Source of the DNA: Flavobacteriales bacterium UBA5869
Lineage (GTDB): Bacteria > Bacteroidota > Bacteroidia > Flavobacteriales_D > Crocinitomicaceae
Assembly (NCBI GenBank): GCA_002432565.1
Contig: DJFP01000220.1
Coordinates: 4,115-24,011, forward strand
Length of the DNA stretch: 19,897 nt
Reading direction: 5' to 3'
A program made the position numbers and the translations under genes. This document shows, piece by piece, positions 13,785 to 19,897 of this stretch (position 1 is its first letter; every line of letters begins with the position of its first letter). Below the pieces are notes generated by a model that was not told where the DNA came from, did not search any database, and worked only from the letters and a program-made list of their open reading frames with translations.

Positions 13785-14435
13785 CTAGCCACGTCTTCTT
13801 TCCAGTAAGATCATCATCATTAAAGAAAGAACAATGCATTCGTCTTCGCTGGTGTTATGCGTCGGGCCGATTTTTTCAAGCGTGAATTTTCGACCGAACA
13901 TGGAAGGGTTTTTCTTCAAACGCATCACTTTTGATCCGTCGGGTCTTCCAACAATGTATTTCGGGTTGAAAACATATCCTGAGATCAATCCTAAAACAGG
14001 GATATCACTTAATAGCCCATCAAAAACTTTTGTCCATGCGTTTTCTTCCATAATGTGAAAAGCCAGGTGTTCGTGCTGGTCGTAGACATCGTACCGGGCT
14101 TTCCAGATGGATGCCCAGCCTTTGCGGGCAACACGTCCTTTTTCAATCCCCTTCTTATCTGTGAAAACATAGGTTGCCGAGAAGTCGATCCATTTATTCG
14201 CTTTGATGGTGAACTCCAGGGCTGTTTTATTCGTATCAGTGAATACCTGGATTTCTTCAATAAACTTGAACATTTTCTGCCGTACATAAGCCAATGTTGC
14301 AGAGTTCGCATCTTCAATGACAAAGTCGTTAGCCAATGTCCCGATTTTGAAAGTGAATTTCAAGGGATAATTCAGGCTTCCCAGATCTACATTCTTTTGA
14401 GAAAAAAAATTCATGTTATCTAGTACTTCACTCAT
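13785..14435 (-). CDS. LURP-one-related / scramblase-like protein
   Basis: A 216-residue protein without signal peptide. Its central part shows the strand pattern of the Tubby/scramblase/LURP-one fold: FVIEDANSATLAYVRQKMF (about 38-56), KTALEFTIKANKWIDFSATY (about 70-89), an EKGRVARKGWASIWKARYDVYD block (shown here only by its ends) and, after a glycine-rich bend, NPKYIVGRPDGSKVMRLKK followed by FGRKFTLEKI. The fold is a 12-stranded barrel around a hydrophobic helix; the C-terminal hydrophobic stretch CIVLSLMMMILLERRRG would be that helix. Bacterial members have no agreed function; membrane or lipid association is a possibility. The gene follows the DUF1801 gene by three bases, so the two form an operon closed by the strong hairpin at 13736-13765. 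Confidence 0.7.
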   Translation of the reverse strand: MSEVLDNMNFFSQKNVDLGSLNYPLKFTFKIGTLANDFVIEDANSATLAYVRQKMFKFIEEIQVFTDTNKTALEFTIKANKWIDFSATYVFTDKKGIEKGRVARKGWASIWKARYDVYDQHEHLAFHIMEENAWTKVFDGLLSDIPVLGLISGYVFNPKYIVGRPDGSKVMRLKKNPSMFGRKFTLEKIGPTHNTSEDECIVLSLMMMILLERRRG

Positions 14436-14438
14436 AAT

Positions 14439-14903
14439 CTACTTGGATTTGGATTTATAAATTCTTTCATAGGTTTCGATCCATTCTTCCGGTTTTACTT
14501 TTGAAACCAGCTGACCAATCAACTCGAAAGGGATTTGGTCCGGCTTTTTAAAGCGAACACAGCTTTTTCCCATGTCTAATTTAGTCTTGCTCGCTTTGGC
14601 GTATTCTGTTTGAAACCAGTTCAATAATTCCGGATCGGCATACATTCCCATGTGGTAGAAAGCAATGAAGTTTTTTTGAGATGCAAAACTCATAAAGGGC
14701 AAAGGCAGTTTGGGATCGCAATGATATCCCGCTGGATACAAAGAATGCGGAACTGCATAGCCGATCATTCCATACCCGATCCCTTCTTTAAATCCTTCAG
14801 GGAGATTGTCCAAAATTGTTTTTCTAAGTTTAATCATTGCATCCTGCCGATCTTCCGGGCAGTTTGCAATCACCTGTTCCGGTGTAGTTCCTTCTGTTCT
14901 CAT
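14439..14903 (-). CDS. DUF1801 domain protein
   Basis: The ATG at 14903 gives 154 residues; an in-frame TTG at 14933 would add ten residues of no obvious value. The sequence has the family's landmarks: PEDRQDAMIKLRKTILDNLP near the N-terminus, GIGYGMIGYAVP, then PLPFMSFASQKNFIAFYHMG and, near residue 110, KTKLDMGKSCVRFKK. The C-terminus is a lysine-rich tail. DUF1801 (YdhG-like) proteins are small, cytoplasmic and of unknown biochemical role; some are linked to iron or stress by context, which this window does not support or refute. It is the first gene of a two-gene unit with the LURP-one-like protein. No clear -7/-33 promoter was found in the 78 bases between the start and the upstream terminator hairpin. 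Confidence 0.85.
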   Translation of the reverse strand: MRTEGTTPEQVIANCPEDRQDAMIKLRKTILDNLPEGFKEGIGYGMIGYAVPHSLYPAGYHCDPKLPLPFMSFASQKNFIAFYHMGMYADPELLNWFQTEYAKASKTKLDMGKSCVRFKKPDQIPFELIGQLVSKVKPEEWIETYERIYKSKSK

Positions 14904-14981
14904 GATACCTCTAAGATACCAAAAAAGATTCAAATCGTTTTTTGATATTCCATTCGAGATACAATCGCATGTTGTTAAAAC

Positions 14982-15017
14982 ACCAAGACCGATCCTTTTT
15001 CAGGAATCGGTCTTGGT
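14982..15017 (-). terminator. Intrinsic terminator after the 623-residue T9SS cargo gene
   Basis: ACCAAGACCGAT (14982-14993) pairs with ATCGGTCTTGGT (15006-15017), 12 perfect pairs with a 12-base loop. It begins 19 bases after the cargo gene's stop; on the minus strand the stem is followed by a short T-rich stretch. Confidence 0.88.
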
Positions 15018-15035
15018 TATTTGATCGAATGAAAT

Positions 15036-16907
15036 TTATTCAATGATAATTTTATGCGTAGAAATGATTTTGCCTTCGCGTGAAACTGTCAGGAAATAAA
15101 ATCCGTTTTGGAATTCGCGAATATTGATCGAATTGTACGTTAATCCTTTCCGGATGGTTTGGCTGCTTTCAAATACCTTTTGACCGTTCAGGGTTGAAAG
15201 TGCCAACTGATAAGTTGACTCTGTTTTGGATGAAAGAACAATATTCAGGTTCTCATCTGCCGGATTTGGAAATGCTTTTACCAATTCAAGATCGCTCATA
15301 AATCGCTGTTCGATCGCTAAAGTATTCGAAAAGACAGATGTTCCATTGTTGCGGACCAGTTTTACCCTGTAATAAGCAGTGCCGGTCAGTGGCTGCAAAT
15401 CCTCGAATTGATAATCCAGGGCCTCCAAACTCAAGCCTTGTGCTTCGATATTTCCGATCTCTGAATATTCAGTTCCGTTCTCACTGCGCTCGATGATGTA
15501 TTTATCTACACTGAATTCGCTTGAACTGGTCCATTTCAGGGTGTTGTACCCGGCTTCACTTTCTCCGGACAGGTTCATGGTTTCTGCACCAAGCGGTGAG
15601 CAGCTGACTACGGCTGTTCCGCCGAATGATAAAGGAACTGTTGTATTTGCGGAGGAGAAATTAGACAAACAGATTAAGTACTGCGTATAGTTCGCAGCTG
15701 TTACGGGTGCTTCCCAATTGGTCATGGAAGTTGCTCCTGCTGGCAGGGTGCTGGCCAAGCCCGTGAATTCTTCACAATCCCCATTGTAATTGCAACGGAT
15801 TGGGACCAACGTTCCTCCTGAAATACCTGCGCATGCGCCTGAAGTATAAGGCCACATGGACCAGTCCAGGCAATTATAGGTTCCGGAGTTTGGCGTTCCC
15901 AATTCAAATGTCAGTGTTCCTCCTGTTAACACATTTACAATCATCCAGGTGCTGTTCAATTCTCCCGAAAGCAGGCATCCCGGATTGGTGCTGTTCACAT
16001 TAATGTCCGGATTGGCTGCACATAAACCAGCATCACAAATTTCATCAATTGCTCCATAGCCGTTGGGGTCAATAGAGAAAGAGGCATTGGAGCAAACATT
16101 GGCCGCTACGGCACAATCTCCGGCTGTTGTTGGTCCGCCGGCCGGACAAGTCAATGAAAAAGTGATGGAGGACGCGGCGGTTGAGGTTGCATCCATCAAA
16201 AAGTAATAAGTCGTTCCTGACGTAAGTGCAATTGACCCGATGGAACCGGAAGTTGTTGCTAATCCGGCACAGTTCCAGCCTGTTGCTGAGCATCCTCCGG
16301 TTTTCCAGCCGATTGCATACCCTCCTCCTGTAACTGATGTGACATTGAAGGAATAGTTTCCGGTTGATGTGGCTGTATAACTATATATTTGTTCCAAGCC
16401 CGGAGTGGCAGTGGAACAAAGATTGGAAACAAAGGAGGATGAACCTGTTGTTGATAGGTTGAACGATTGTCCACATCCGGAAATTGGCGAAGAACTGGCA
16501 CATGGTCCTGTCCCGCAGGAGGTGCAGGTGATAGTTGTTGTCAAACAAGTTGCACCTGTTCCGCATCCACTGCAGTTTGTGTTTATGGTAGTGTAATAGG
16601 TTCCTGATGTTGCAGCTGTGAAGGGAACAGATGAGGTCCCGAATGCTACAACGGGTCCGGTGGGTGATCCGCTGTGAACAGTAATACATGCCGCAGGTGA
16701 AACTGTTAACGTATAGCTGCTTCCGGCTACAACACCGGTAATTGTATTGTAATCGCCCGCCCAGTTACAGGAACTGATGGTTGTAGCGGTAGAGCCTGTA
16801 GGAGCTGCAACAGTGGAAAAAGAAGAGCCTCCTGAACATTGTGCAAGTATATTTTCCGAATAAACAGCAAGCACTGAAATAAGTAATAGTAAGTAGTATT
16901 TTTTCAT
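15036..16907 (-). CDS. T9SS cargo protein, adhesin-like, type A sorting domain
   Basis: A 623-residue secreted protein. The signal peptide is residues 1-22 (ending NILAQ). The first mature module (about 23-125) is a Gly/Ser/Thr-rich unit with SSCNWAGDYNTITGV and ATSGTYYTTIN, a type common in Bacteroidota surface proteins. A second beta module follows (about 137-250), with GLEQIYSYTATSTGNYSF and TSGTTYYFLMDATS. A third, Cys-rich module (about 260-430) contains LNSTWMIVNVLTGGTLTFEL and RCNYNGDCEEFTGL. A fibronectin-like segment has LKWTSSSEFSVDKYIIERS (about 455-480). The end is a type A sorting domain from AFPNPADENLNIVLSS (about 548) to HKIIIE. It should cross the outer membrane by T9SS. The many paired cysteines suggest disulfides. 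No enzyme motif is visible, so adhesin or structural roles are most likely. It starts 10 bases after the preceding gene, indicating an operon. Confidence 0.88.
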   Translation of the reverse strand: MKKYYLLLLISVLAVYSENILAQCSGGSSFSTVAAPTGSTATTISSCNWAGDYNTITGVVAGSSYTLTVSPAACITVHSGSPTGPVVAFGTSSVPFTAATSGTYYTTINTNCSGCGTGATCLTTTITCTSCGTGPCASSSPISGCGQSFNLSTTGSSSFVSNLCSTATPGLEQIYSYTATSTGNYSFNVTSVTGGGYAIGWKTGGCSATGWNCAGLATTSGSIGSIALTSGTTYYFLMDATSTAASSITFSLTCPAGGPTTAGDCAVAANVCSNASFSIDPNGYGAIDEICDAGLCAANPDINVNSTNPGCLLSGELNSTWMIVNVLTGGTLTFELGTPNSGTYNCLDWSMWPYTSGACAGISGGTLVPIRCNYNGDCEEFTGLASTLPAGATSMTNWEAPVTAANYTQYLICLSNFSSANTTVPLSFGGTAVVSCSPLGAETMNLSGESEAGYNTLKWTSSSEFSVDKYIIERSENGTEYSEIGNIEAQGLSLEALDYQFEDLQPLTGTAYYRVKLVRNNGTSVFSNTLAIEQRFMSDLELVKAFPNPADENLNIVLSSKTESTYQLALSTLNGQKVFESSQTIRKGLTYNSINIREFQNGFYFLTVSREGKIISTHKIIIE

Positions 16908-16917
16908 AAAGGGGAAA

Positions 16918-17541
16918 TTAATCGATGATTAAGTAGCTCCATTCTGTCAGGATCTGTGTGCGTCTGACGTCATCCATTGTTTTGAATTCTTTAAAGCTGA
17001 CGTGAAGACGGTTGTTGTCTGAAGTCAATTGCAGATATGCATCCGGGTAATCTCTTGCCCAGTCCCAAACATTTTCTTTGTAAGATTGAAAATCTGCTTC
17101 TGAGAAGGTCGTACTTATCCATGTCGGAAAGGGTCTTTCAGGAAGTTCGTTGAGCAGGGAGTTTAAATCGTAACCCTGAAGCAAGGTGTTTAGCTCAGTT
17201 CCCGACTTTAATGTAATTGAAATACTTCCCCTGTAAATGAATTGAACAGGTTCATTGGGTTGCCTCAAATATTCGTATTCCGAAACATCGAAATGCTGAA
17301 TGTTTAACAATTCCTGAACAGAAATACCGGTTTCAGTACTATTAAATGAAAAACTAGCTGAAAAATAGTTCCACAGGACCTGAAGTCTTTGCGGATCAAT
17401 TTGAGCAATTTTTCGAATTCTTTCCGGTTTCTGATGTTTTTGGATCATTCGGTTGGAACCGATCACAGAATAGTCTGTTTGGGAAAAAACAGCACAAGAT
17501 ATGCTCGTGCTTACGCAGAGTAGTAGGTATAATGCCTTCAT
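16918..17541 (-). CDS. Exported protein of unknown function
   Basis: The ATG at 17541 gives 207 residues; an ATG two codons upstream (17547) is equally possible. The N-terminus is a signal peptide, KALYLLLCVSTSISCAVFSQ, probably cut after FSQ; the earlier Cys (SISC) is a less likely lipobox. The mature part is mixed alpha/beta and charged, with VLWNYFSASFSF near the start and an aromatic segment VWDWARDYPDAYLQL near residue 160. I recognise no family. It is the first gene of a two-gene unit with the 623-residue T9SS cargo protein, ten bases apart, so it may be an accessory of that protein, although nothing in the sequence proves it. It has no T9SS sorting domain and no barrel-like ending, so it is probably periplasmic. 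A near-consensus promoter lies 26-55 bases upstream. Confidence 0.78.
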   Translation of the reverse strand: MKALYLLLCVSTSISCAVFSQTDYSVIGSNRMIQKHQKPERIRKIAQIDPQRLQVLWNYFSASFSFNSTETGISVQELLNIQHFDVSEYEYLRQPNEPVQFIYRGSISITLKSGTELNTLLQGYDLNSLLNELPERPFPTWISTTFSEADFQSYKENVWDWARDYPDAYLQLTSDNNRLHVSFKEFKTMDDVRRTQILTEWSYLIID

Positions 17542-17566
17542 TATCATAAGATTTAAGGCAAGTATA

Positions 17567-17596
17567 CAAAATAACAAATAGTTAAAAGACTAACAA
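17567..17596 (-). promoter_or_regulatory. Promoter of the exported-protein / T9SS cargo operon
   Basis: On the minus strand: TTG (17596-17594), a 19-base spacer, then TTATTTTG (17574-17567), one mismatch from TAnnTTTG. The leader would be about 20 bases, which supports the start at 17541 or 17547. Confidence 0.55.
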
Positions 17597-17609
17597 GTCG
17601 TCAAAATGA

Positions 17610-17618
17610 ACAAATTGT
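17610..17618. promoter_or_regulatory. ACAAATTGT palindrome upstream of a secreted-protein promoter
   Basis: ACAA-A-TTGT lies 14 bases upstream of the -33 element of the operon starting at 17541. The same nine bases form the centre of the palindromes at 3299-3313 and 7911-7922. It may be an operator shared by T9SS cargo operons. Confidence 0.35.
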
Positions 17619-17710
17619 GTCTTTTGTTGACTGTAGATTAATTATGAATGAATATTTTGTGAATTTTCGACTGATTCAAATTTGCAAGCTGCTGAAAAGC
17701 AGTTAATTGG

Positions 17711-18340
17711 CTAGTTTCCGGTCATATCAACGTAAACCACAGCTTTTGTCTCAAAAAACTCGCCGGCAAAAATAGTTTGAAGGGTATGGATGGTAAATTT
17801 TTGTTTTACGGGAGCCATTTCTTCTTTCAAGTCACCGCCTTTCAGGTATAAAATCCCATTTGGGAGCGGGTTTTTACATTCTTTTTTGAACTTTCCTTTG
17901 GTCCAGGGTAAAAATGCGGGCATAGCTGTTACCGCTCTGCTCACGATAAAATCAAACTGTTCTTTGATCTCTTCTGCACGGGCATGTGTTGCACGAACGT
18001 TTTTCAATCCCAGGGCCTGGGCAACTTCCTTTACTACTTTGATCTTCTTTCCGATAGAATCCACGAGATGGAATTGTACTTCCGGAAATAAAATAGCTAA
18101 GGGAATTCCGGGAAAACCACCACCGGTACCGATATCCATCACGGAAGAGCCGGGTGTGAATTCCATGATTTTTGCAATTCCCAGTGAATGGAGTACATGG
18201 CGTTCGTAAAAATCATCGGTATCTTTGCGCGAAATTACGTTGATCTGAGCGTTCCAGAACAAATACAATTCTTCCAATCGTTCAAATTGAGAACGTTGTT
18301 CTTCTGTGAGATCGGGGAAGTATTTTGAGATGATTTCCAT
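17711..18340 (-). CDS. rsmG: 16S rRNA (guanine-N7) methyltransferase RsmG (GidB)
   Basis: Methylates a guanine in the 530 loop of 16S rRNA (G527 in E. coli) using S-adenosylmethionine. The ATG at 18340 gives 209 residues, the usual length; a GTG at 18358 would extend into the adjoining palindromic repeat and is unlikely. Motifs seen are the family N-terminus with YLFWNAQINVISRKD, the HVLHSLGIAK segment, and the glycine-rich SAM-binding loop VMDIGTGGGFPGIPLAI (about 67-83). The acidic LVDSIGKKIKVVKEVA (about 92-107) and FIVSRAVTAMPAFLPWTK (about 130-147) follow. It is downstream of purL on the same strand with a 104-base gap that carries a palindromic repeat. Loss of this enzyme elsewhere gives low-level streptomycin resistance; the copy here looks intact. 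Confidence 0.95.
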   Translation of the reverse strand: MEIISKYFPDLTEEQRSQFERLEELYLFWNAQINVISRKDTDDFYERHVLHSLGIAKIMEFTPGSSVMDIGTGGGFPGIPLAILFPEVQFHLVDSIGKKIKVVKEVAQALGLKNVRATHARAEEIKEQFDFIVSRAVTAMPAFLPWTKGKFKKECKNPLPNGILYLKGGDLKEEMAPVKQKFTIHTLQTIFAGEFFETKAVVYVDMTGN

Positions 18341-18356
18341 TCGTCCGGATTTCGCC

Positions 18357-18432
18357 ACCCTCCTTAGTCCTCCCTCAAGGGAGGTGAACTTAAATCTGTC
18401 TCCCCCTTTGGAGGGGGATAAAGGGGGAGGGC
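18357..18432. repeat. REP-like palindromic intergenic repeat
   Basis: The purL-rsmG gap holds two nested GC-rich palindromes in otherwise AT-rich sequence: CCTCCCT/AGGGAGG (18369-18375 with 18378-18384) and TCCCCC/GGGGGA (18401-18406 with 18413-18418). Outer arms CCCTCC (18359-) and GGGGGAGGG (18423-18431) can also pair. This layout resembles interspersed palindromic repeats seen between genes in many Bacteroidota genomes. It could form a strong hairpin in the purL-rsmG transcript. Confidence 0.65.
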
Positions 18433-18444
18433 AGAATTATTTTT

Positions 18445-19897
18445 TTATCCTTCGATCAGTTTTCCTAGAGCATTATCAAAAATCTCTTTTGCTTCAGAGA
18501 TAAATCCGAAATGCTCGTCGTCAACCATCATTTTACCTTTTGTAACATGGCCAAGAAGCGTATAATTCACACCGCTTCCCATCATGAATTCGATGAATTC
18601 TTCTTCTGTTTCTTCGGAAACCGTCACTACGACACGGCTTTGAGCTTCCCCGAAAAGAAATGCATCTTCACGAACTTCTGAGTCTGTAACGATATCGAAA
18701 CCAAGTCCGCGAGGCATAGACATTTCAACCAATGAAACGAATAAACCACCGTCAGCGCAGTCGTGAGCAGCGTTGATCAATTCCTGGCTGATCAAACCTT
18801 TTACAGCTTCCTGCAATGCATACTCTTTTTCCAAATCGAAATGAGGAGCCGGAGAAGCATCAATTTTATGATATTTCGCCAAATATTCGGAAGAGGCGAT
18901 GTCGTTTACACAATCTCCCAAAATGAAGATCAAATCTCCTTTTTGTTTAAAATCCAAAGACATGATCTTCGATTTGTCAGGTACCACACCGATCATACCG
19001 ATTGTTGGAGTAGGGAATACAGGAATTTCTTTTCCTCCTATATTACTTTGATTGTAGAATGAAACGTTTCCTCCGGTAACCGGTGTTTCAAACTTCAAAC
19101 ATGCTTTCGACATTCCTTTGATAGCACCTACAAACTGCCAGTAAGATTCCGGGTTATAAGGATTACCGAAGTTCAAACAGTTTGTAATAGCGCTTGGAAT
19201 ACCTCCGGAGACTACGATGTTGCGCGCAGCTTCTGAAACCGCGATTGCCGTTCCAACTTCCGGATCGGCATTTACGTAACGTGAATTACAATCCACCGTC
19301 ATTGCCAATGCTTTTTCTGTTCCTTTCAGGTTCACAATTCCTGCATCCGTCGGACGGTTTGTAGTCATTGTTTTTGTTCCGACCATGGAGTCATACTGTT
19401 CGTACACCCAGCGTTTGGAAGCAATATTCGGCTGACTCAATAAGAAGAACCCGATCTCTTTCAGGTTTTCCGGTTGTTCCACCGAATCAATAGTGAATTT
19501 TTTGTATTCCTGGTAATAAGCAGGCTCGGAATATTCGCGCTGGTATTGCGGAGCTCCGCCGCCAAGTACCAACGACTCAGCAGGAACATCTCCGACCAGT
19601 TCTCCGTTCATGTAATAGCGAACTCGTCCGTCATCTGTTACAGTTCCGATTTCTTCAGCATGTAAATCCCACTTGTCGAAAATGCTTTTTACCACCGCTT
19701 CTTTTCCTTTTTGGATCACAACAAGCATACGCTCCTGGGATTCAGAAAGCAAGATCTCGTATGGAAGCATGTTTTCCTGGCGTGTAGGAACGCGGTCCAG
19801 ATGGATTTCCATCCCGACACCTCCGCCGGCACTCATTTCACAAGTAGAACAAGTAATACCTGCTGCTCCCATATCCTGCATTCCAACAATTGCATCT
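18445..19897 (-). CDS. purL: Phosphoribosylformylglycinamidine synthase PurL (partial, 5' end outside window)
   Basis: Converts formylglycinamide ribonucleotide to the amidine in purine synthesis, using ATP and ammonia delivered by PurQ. About 484 residues are present in the window, the C-terminal two-thirds of a small-type PurL (about 740 residues). The frame stays open to the window edge, so the Met at 19881 is internal (preceded by DAIVG). Visible landmarks are VGMQDMGAAGITCSTCEMSA (its last part repeats no further), LLSESQERMLVV, and in the second half DCNSRYVNADPEVGTAIAV, SEAARNIVVSGGIPSAITN, CLNFGNPYNPESYWQF and ETPVTGGNVSFYNQS. AHDCADGGLFVSLVEMS lies near the C-terminus. These belong to the two AIR-synthase-like ATP-binding halves. 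The absence of a C-terminal glutaminase domain marks it as the small, multi-subunit type. The gene ends 104 bases before rsmG. Confidence 0.96.
   Translation of the reverse strand, partial: DAIVGMQDMGAAGITCSTCEMSAGGGVGMEIHLDRVPTRQENMLPYEILLSESQERMLVVIQKGKEAVVKSIFDKWDLHAEEIGTVTDDGRVRYYMNGELVGDVPAESLVLGGGAPQYQREYSEPAYYQEYKKFTIDSVEQPENLKEIGFFLLSQPNIASKRWVYEQYDSMVGTKTMTTNRPTDAGIVNLKGTEKALAMTVDCNSRYVNADPEVGTAIAVSEAARNIVVSGGIPSAITNCLNFGNPYNPESYWQFVGAIKGMSKACLKFETPVTGGNVSFYNQSNIGGKEIPVFPTPTIGMIGVVPDKSKIMSLDFKQKGDLIFILGDCVNDIASSEYLAKYHKIDASPAPHFDLEKEYALQEAVKGLISQELINAAHDCADGGLFVSLVEMSMPRGLGFDIVTDSEVREDAFLFGEAQSRVVVTVSEETEEEFIEFMMGSGVNYTLLGHVTKGKMMVDDEHFGFISEAKEIFDNALGKLIEG

Noticed and set aside
16069..16689. 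Several 60-100 residue frames within the 623-residue cargo gene
   Set aside because: They are alternate-frame shadows of a low-complexity Gly/Ser/Thr-rich coding region.
18357..18432. Ordinary intrinsic terminator of purL
   Set aside because: There are several nested palindromes and no U-tract directly after a single stem; the layout is that of a REP-like repeat, although it may hinder transcription.
1..19897. tRNA, rRNA, transposase, integrase or phage genes
   Set aside because: I looked for their usual signatures and saw none in the window.

Overview
The window looks like a chromosomal segment of a Bacteroidota bacterium, most likely of the order Flavobacteriales (a Fluviicola/Crocinitomicaceae-type genome would fit, but that placement is a guess). 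The evidence is a PorP/SprF-family barrel next to a TPR/PD40/OmpA-type protein, secreted proteins ending in type A T9SS sorting domains, a CHU_C-like gliding-type domain, signal peptides ending in ..AQ or ..SQ, and promoters close to the Bacteroidota pattern TTG-N19-23-TAnnTTTG.

Layout. 1-2605 (minus): a PorP/SprF barrel gene overlapping a 3'-truncated OmpA-family gene, a known T9SS-associated pairing. 2693-3091 (plus): a small exported protein of unknown function. 3092-3492: a gene-free regulatory stretch with two 15-bp palindromes and two candidate promoters. 3493-7842 (plus): an AT-rich three-gene cluster of a fibre-like surface protein, a small outer-membrane barrel and an 826-residue T9SS cargo protein. 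7987-8955 (minus): a lipoprotein resembling an efflux-pump membrane-fusion adaptor, with no pump beside it. 9117-9659 (plus): an unrecognised 180-residue protein. 9729-11633 (plus): acetyl-CoA synthetase (acs). 11767-12933 (minus): a LytTR response regulator followed by a DUF3995 membrane protein. 12934-13784: 851 bases without a gene, holding a candidate LytTR-binding direct repeat and a six-unit array of linker-plus-hairpin repeats. 13785-14903 (minus): a LURP-one/scramblase-like protein and a DUF1801 protein. 15036-17541 (minus): an unknown exported protein and a 623-residue T9SS cargo protein. 17711-18340 (minus): rsmG. 18357-18432: a palindromic intergenic repeat. 18445-19897 (minus): purL, cut by the window end.

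How the parts fit. Housekeeping genes (acs, rsmG, purL) alternate with cell-surface and T9SS-related genes. The two sets of secreted proteins share a short palindromic sequence, ACAA-A-TTGT, near their likely promoters; an exact 12-mer containing it also lies at the other end of the AT-rich cluster. The least explained part is the hairpin array at about 13.1-13.77 kb: six copies of a GGTTAGGTTAAGTTGAATAG-like linker, each followed by a hairpin whose sequence differs from unit to unit while its purine-left/pyrimidine-right design is kept. It matches no feature class I can name confidently. I see no tRNA, rRNA, transposase, integrase, CRISPR array or phage gene.
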